Notes under the pieces: model-generated
Databases searched by the model: none
The model's input: only the letters and a program-made list of their open reading frames with translations
Told to the model about the DNA's origin: nothing
Position numbers and translations under genes: made by a program
Shown here: piece after piece, positions 5,858 through 10,168 of the stretch
How the letters are laid out: every line of letters begins with the position of its first letter
Numbering within the stretch: position 1 is the stretch's first letter
NCBI GenBank assembly: GCA_028565635.1
Contig: JAOXYB010066979.1
Coordinates: 1-10,168, forward strand
Length of the DNA: 10,168 bases
Direction: 5' to 3'
Source of the DNA: Phoronis ovalis
Taxonomy: Eukaryota > Phoronida > Phoronidae

Positions 5858-8800
5858 GTAATATGTTAATTTATTTACAGACTTTCAAGAGTACATTTAT
5901 TAATAAGCTTACTATTACAAAGTATTAGTATTCATACAGACAGTATTAGTATTAGCAGTCCATATTTTTTTGACAATAATAATTAATATTAATAAGAGTA
6001 CAGTACACGACCTAGTCCTGGTTCATGACGTTTTACACAAGCTCTTGATAATTTAACTTGTGAGCTGTGCGAACAGTCATGCCTCATGGTCATGGAATCT
6101 AGCCAATTACAGTGAACGTGCTCAAACTCGGAAATCTATATAATTCCTACCGAATGAGTTCGTATATTACCATCCAGCCGATCCAGATACCCTACCTTCA
6201 ACTCCCACTACTATGTCCATTTGCAACTCCTGCACTGGCACCCATCTGAGGTATGGTGGTACTTGCCAAAAAACTTGGTTGGTGTGTGAGGCCTTGGGTA
6301 AAACACGCTTACTGCATGCTCAAAACTACTACTAGTGAGTACTACGTATACAGTAACCTTGAGTTGTAAGAATGAGATATCGGATAGTCCTGCACACATC
6401 ACCCTACGGCCTAGTCCTAATAATATTCCCATTATCTGATGTGTTGGTCCTAAAACTTTCCTATTCAAAAACTATCGTCTTTCAAAAAATTTTATAAAAA
6501 ATGATAAAATTTTTCATACACCAATCGGAATTGATAGAGCCAAGGATTGGTCCAGTCCCCGATTATAGTTGTGGGTTGTCCCTACGGAAAAGAATTGATC
6601 GTAATTAAATTGTTTAAGCAAATTGTCGAACGAAACAAGTGTGTAGACTAACTTCTCACCCAGCCACATACATTTAGTGTATATGCCAGCCGAATGTAGC
6701 ATAAGAATAGTCTTCTCACAGCTGTCTCTCTCATCAGTTGATTTACCAACTATTTTCTGTCTTTATTCAATACAAACTACCAATCTGGCATTAGATAGCC
6801 AGCCATGGTTAGAACTGCAGTTAGAACTTAGGCCCAATATAGTTCCGGCATGCGTGTTTTTTACATTAGAAATACATCATGCATTATAATCTGGTTTATC
6901 ATTGTTGGGTACTCTTATTCAAAATGACTGTATCTGCTCTCTGATGCGTTATAAATATTTCTTGTGGCACTATTGTTGCATTTTAAGTCAGTAAATATGA
7001 AGCAATCGTAATGGCGTCTCCCGGGCTTCTACATTGATTTTCACTGATTTCAAACCATCTGACTTGTTTACACCTGTAAATTTGTACTTTCTTAACTTGA
7101 TAATAACGAACTAAGACAATCATAGTTATGCTGAATCAATAATTTCATGTTATGAGTGACTTTTTATTAAATTCGAAAGACAATAGTGTTTGAATAGGAA
7201 AGTATTAGGACCAATATTTCAGTATTGGGCTTGTTATTAGGACTAACATGGCCCTACCATGCACAGTCTACAGCTTATGCGTAGGGACATGGCCAGTGCC
7301 TATCACAGTTCAGCTAACAGTTGCACATGCACAAAAGCATAATATTCATGGAATGAATGACGGACCTTCAAGAGTACATTTTGATTTTATGCTGATCTGT
7401 TATGGCTGTGCATGGTATGGTCATGTGTGCAGTATCTCGGATAGTTCCTTGAAATAATTCTTTTCATGGTGTTGACTCTATTGAGGTATATGTCACCAGA
7501 CAGAAATGCTTTGGGTTATAGTGAAAATATATGGGCTATTTTTGAACCAGAATGATAGCTGCTGCTTGTGAAATTAACAGAAATCTCCAGGCACATCACA
7601 TGACATTGTATCAGTACATGCATACGAGATCAAGTTCAAGTAGATCCAGATTCCGATTCGGGAAATATCCAGGGGGATTAAATTTTGGCAAAAATCTCAA
7701 AATCCATTTGGTTGTTGAGAGGGTAAACAAAATGGTTTTCCTAAGATGAATGTATGCTGCAAGTAGATCATAAGAAATTGGTGCTCAGCGTACAGGATTT
7801 AACAAAAAAATATATATCTTTTTGTGTTGTGTTGTATGAGACTTTATACTGTTATGTGCACAACCATGGTAAAAAAAATTCAACCTGTCGTTCTTTTATC
7901 TCGTTTCCGGATTTCACTTGAAGCATATTTTATAAAAACATCTTTTCAGAGGTAGCACAAATTTCAAGAAATTGGGTGAAAATTGTCTTGGAAATTTTGC
8001 TGCAATGTTTCATGCATAAACAGTATGGATGCAACTGCAATGTTTGCACTGGAATGCAAGATTTTGGACACTCTTGCCTGGTCTCCAGGTTACAGGAAAA
8101 CATCTCAAGATTACAGATTACAAGATTACAAATTGTGGGCCAGACTCCATGCCTTTGCCATGTAGCGGAACACCCCTTCTGGATCCACTCCCTTCCAGCA
8201 CTGATTTCTTCATGAGTTTACTGTTAAACTGGGTTACCTTTTTAATACTCAAAAATTTCATTTCAATTGAAACTCCTAAGATCCATGAACATCTTATACA
8301 CAAACAACTTCAAGCTATAGCCTGCCACAGTTCTAGGGTCAGGTTTCCAGGTCTATCCAGCTGCATTCCCTGATCTTAAAATTAATTATCATTGTGAAAA
8401 CAATTAAAATATTATTTGTTTCTGAATTTTTTTATAGGAAAAACTTAAGGAAAAGAAAAAGAAAAAAAAAGAAACTGATGAGGCTGGAGAAGATGTGAGT
8501 TTCTATTGTGATGTTTGCATAAACTAATAAATATGCATGTCCTATGTTGTCATTAAAGCATATTTCATAGTTCTACTCTCAGGTTGCCACAGCATTCTAG
8601 CTCTAACCTAGTAAAAAAAAACCTACCAATTCACCTAGCAAGCATTATCATTATCCACAAGCGAAACAAAACAAACTGTACTTATGCAAAAATCACGATT
8701 GTCTTGTGAGTATGAAATTATCCAGATAGTACCATAGCAACCTCAATTTGAACTACATACTTGAGTGTTTTCGCTCACTCCTGTGAGCATTGTCAAACTT

Positions 8801-9729
8801 GAAAACAATATTCCTTATATACCTGACTACCACTTTCTGTTTTTTTTATGTATATTTTGTATATGACTAATATTTATTTTGAAGGCTCCGCCTAAAAAGA
8901 TACCTAAAACTATTGAGAATATGCGAATTCCTGATGAAACTATGGTCAGCATGCAAGATGAGGAGGTAAAATGAATGAAATTGATCAAATCTCATTTAAT
9001 AAATTGATTTTTGGTAATATGCTAATGCTAAATGATAACAATTGCTGCACAAGACTATGTCACAAGCTGCTGATCAGTGATAAATGGTAAATTTTCGTTT
9101 AAGGGTTAGTGAAATTATAATTGTGATTAGTCAAATCAAATAAAATGACTTGTTACATGTCTGAATCTAGGAATTGTATTCAGGAGTTTCATTGATAAAG
9201 AGACTTATTATCAATCTGAATAAGCCAAATTGTAAATGCTGTGTAATACATCCACAATAACCATTATAGTGGAGGTAACACATGTGCCATTTAACCTGTT
9301 TTTATTGAAATCAGTGGCTTGTATACTTTTAGACCATTCAGTTCCATTGAAGCCTGTTCTATTTTAATTTAATCTGATGGGAGAGCTCTCCTAAAATAAT
9401 TACGGAGTGTGCAAAGTTTCAAATTCAAAGGGAGGCGAGATAAACATTACTGGAGAGTTAGTAAGTATTGGGGAAAAGGAATGAAAATAGTTTAATTTTC
9501 TAGGAAAAAGGAAGCATGAAATTTTAAACCAACAGATAGTAGTTATAATGAAAGATCCCTTGAAATTTGGGGTTCTTGAAACTTATCCAACTTATAGGCC
9601 TGTGTTTTACTTGATAGTTCTGTGACATTTTAGGTAATGAAAGATGAGTGTGAAGATGAAATGGCACCATATTTTAACAGGGAAACATCTCCTAAAATTC
9701 TCATTACAACGTGTGATAGACCTAAAACA
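5717..9729 (+). CDS. RPF1: RPF1, ribosome production factor 1 (Brix family), four exons, 3' part outside window
   Basis: Nucleolar assembly factor of the large ribosomal subunit; the yeast protein is needed for pre-27S rRNA processing. Exons 5717-5857, 8438-8494, 8885-8965 and 9634-9729 all join in phase 0 with GT-AG introns and give 125 residues. Diagnostic blocks are [11 protein letters not shown] (24-34), a basic lysine-rich stretch (40-59), the acidic linker [12 protein letters not shown] with DET (67-86), an acidic stretch ending PYFNRET (95-111), then [13 protein letters not shown] (112-124), where the Brix domain begins. These align with animal RPF1 (NKQ block, [24 protein letters not shown]). 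Human RPF1 is about 349 residues, so most of the Brix domain lies downstream. The Ser of ITTSDRP is Cys here. No frame break is seen. Confidence 0.93.
6412..7245. mobile_element. Probable non-autonomous Tc1/mariner-like element (MITE)
   Basis: The reverse complement of 6412-6500 aligns with 7161-7245 at roughly 80 per cent, including tttgaataggaaagt and ttaggaccaa. The outermost matching bases are TA at both ends (6412-6413 and 7244-7245), so the element would be GTCCTAATAA at 6414 to TTATTAGGAC at 7243, 830 bases with a TA target duplication. Each end carries the heptamer gtcctaa twice: 6414-6420 and 6447-6453, and in inverse 7205-7211 and 7237-7243, about 33 bases apart. No transposase is encoded, and the divergence of the ends points to an old insertion. 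The superfamily is inferred from the TA alone. Confidence 0.6.
8109..8130 (+). repeat. Three-unit gattaca microsatellite
   Basis: The heptamer gattaca occurs at 8109-8115, 8116-8122 and 8124-8130. It is a local tandem in RPF1 intron 1 without visible function. Confidence 0.8.
8438..8494 (+). CDS. RPF1: RPF1 exon 2 (lysine-rich)
   Basis: Nineteen codons: [19 protein letters not shown]. The acceptor is tttttttatag and the donor GAT|GTGAGT at 8495. The A-rich coding run (8448-8474) makes a basic segment that matches the lysine-rich stretch at this position in RPF1. It would be missed without its neighbours. Confidence 0.88.
8495..8884 (+). other. RPF1 intron 2
   Basis: A 390-base AT-rich intron. 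Nothing is seen beyond its splice sites and a T run at 8841-8848. Confidence 0.8.
8885..8965 (+). CDS. RPF1: RPF1 exon 3 (PKTIEN block)
   Basis: Residues 67-93, starting [19 protein letters not shown], the family's conserved linker. The acceptor is attttgaag, with a weak pyrimidine tract, and the donor GAG|GTAAAA at 8966. Confidence 0.92.
8966..9633 (+). other. RPF1 intron 3
   Basis: A 668-base AT-rich intron. No repeats, RNA genes or reading frames that I can support. Confidence 0.8.
9634..9729 (+). CDS. RPF1: RPF1 exon 4 (start of Brix domain)
   Basis: Residues 94-125: an acidic run, then [20 protein letters not shown], the most recognisable part of the protein. The acceptor is gacattttag and the donor ACA|GTGAGT at 9730. 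The remaining Brix exons are beyond the window. Confidence 0.93.
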
Positions 9730-9853
9730 GTGAGTAATTGAAGTAAATGTCTGAAACATTTCAGTAAAATAGTACATCTAGATAGCAGAAACTCAACATT
9801 TTTGTTAATTAACAAAGTCACTATATTTTATCATGGTCATACCCTGGATTCTC

Positions 9854-9977
9854 TTTTTATGCCCATCACTATGTAATAGTGAAAGGGCATATAGCCGTAC
9901 TGTATGTGGCGTTGTATGTAACCTTTTCTTTGTGTTGCTATAACGGCTTCAGCTTTCGTCAGATCATCTTCGTATTT
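9854..9977 (-). repeat. Right copy of inverted repeat element
   Basis: Reverse-complement match of 1-139, ending at the same point (hairpin then five A's at 9858-9854). It lies in RPF1 intron 4. On the minus strand the frame is open from about 10040 to a stop near 9837 and shares KYEDDLTKAEAVIATQRKGY and HYYIVMGIK with the left copy. It lacks the 15-base insertion. Shared sequence could extend beyond 9977, but the left copy is cut by the window edge there. Confidence 0.85.
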
Positions 9978-10168
9978 GGTACAGGGTGAGTACAGGTCAA
10001 AGCACAGGTCTGATATCATTTTGACCTCGATTACTTCCAAGATGGCCTATTGGCGGCCATGTTTGTACCAGAGAGTGCACCTTACGTGGCAATAATTGCG
10101 GGAAAGACGAAGCGTTGACTTGACGATTCGAAGGTGGATTCACGTAGACCATGGGTTGGTGGGCGTAA
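9978..10168. other. Right-edge intronic sequence, richer in GC
   Basis: Visibly more GC and CpG than the rest of the window. It contains a small inverted repeat, aagatggcc (10039-10047) against ggccatgtt (10055-10063), and ends gtgggcgtaa. Its minus strand leads into the right repeat copy, so it may be the 5' part of that element. No exon with family resemblance is seen. Confidence 0.5.

Larger units (their letters stand above)
5858..8437 (+). other. RPF1 intron 1
   Basis: A 2,580-base intron and the largest gap between exons. It holds small tandems of gtattagtatt at 5922-5955, the probable MITE (6412-7245) and three gattaca units (8109-8130). The short reading frames across it have no family resemblance. 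Bases 7260-8100 and 8140-8437 otherwise show no structure I can support. Confidence 0.85.

Noticed and set aside
5884-5898. Fifteen-base match, tcaagagtacattt and neighbours, with 7367-7381
   Set aside because: Too short and isolated in AT-rich DNA to call a repeat.
6211-6468. Minus-strand reading frame of 85 codons in RPF1 intron 1
   Set aside because: Runs across the boundary of the candidate MITE and matches no family I recognise, so probably chance.
7248-7749. Short plus-strand frames at 7248-7457 and 7552-7749
   Set aside because: No family features; intron sequence between well-supported RPF1 exons.
8029-8373. Plus-strand reading frame of 114 codons in RPF1 intron 1
   Set aside because: Longest plus-strand frame in the intron, but it overlaps two other open frames, includes the gattaca tandem and ends without a donor. 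No recognisable motif.
10120-10160. Pol III promoter (A box tggtctacgtg, B box ttcgaatc on the minus strand) suggesting a tRNA or SINE
   Set aside because: The two boxes lie too close together, the B box lacks its GG start, and no cloverleaf can be formed.
1-10168. Bacterial or phage defence system, CRISPR array or operon
   Set aside because: All supported genes are intron-containing animal housekeeping genes, and none of these structures is present.

Overview
The window is AT-rich eukaryotic DNA and reads as a non-bilaterian animal genome; a sponge is my best guess at low confidence. Two conserved protein-coding genes are split by ordinary GT-AG introns whose exon phases all join. There are no bacterial-style operons, Shine-Dalgarno sites, rRNAs, tRNAs or CRISPR arrays. 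Many short foldback (hairpin) repeats sit in the introns.

Left half, minus strand: an SLC35A-family nucleotide-sugar transporter of the Golgi membrane, closest by eye to SLC35A3 (UDP-GlcNAc) with some SLC35A2 (UDP-galactose) character. Six coding exons (3814-3622, 3338-3184, 2831-2709, 2303-2126, 1290-1172, 642-509) join in frame into 300 complete codons plus two bases. The last short exon lies beyond base 1. A strong acceptor just before the ATG and a strong donor at 5363-5362 suggest a non-coding 5' exon ending at 5364.

Right half, plus strand: RPF1, a Brix-domain protein of 60S ribosome assembly. Four coding exons (5717-5857, 8438-8494, 8885-8965, 9634-9729) give the first 125 residues and stop just inside the Brix domain. 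The rest lies beyond base 10168. The genes are head to head, and if the 5' exon is real they probably share a promoter at about 5500-5716. Both have housekeeping-type roles but no direct partnership.

Repeats: an element lies inverted at the two window ends (1-139 and 9854-9977), with the same reading frame open in both copies. Nested palindromes fill 140-385. A 160-base foldback lies at 764-923. A degenerate 29-43 base minisatellite lies near 1757-2012. A TAC-type simple repeat lies near 5205-5300. RPF1 intron 1 holds a probable 830-base Tc1/mariner-like MITE (6414-7243) with TA flanks and a paired heptamer in each end.

The most unusual signal is a decayed copy of the start of transporter exon 5 inside intron 5 (758-734). 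It keeps the splice acceptor and frame, differs mostly by silent or conservative changes, and carries one in-frame stop. It looks like a dead duplicated exon and abuts the 764-923 foldback. I see no convincing new defence or enzymatic system here.
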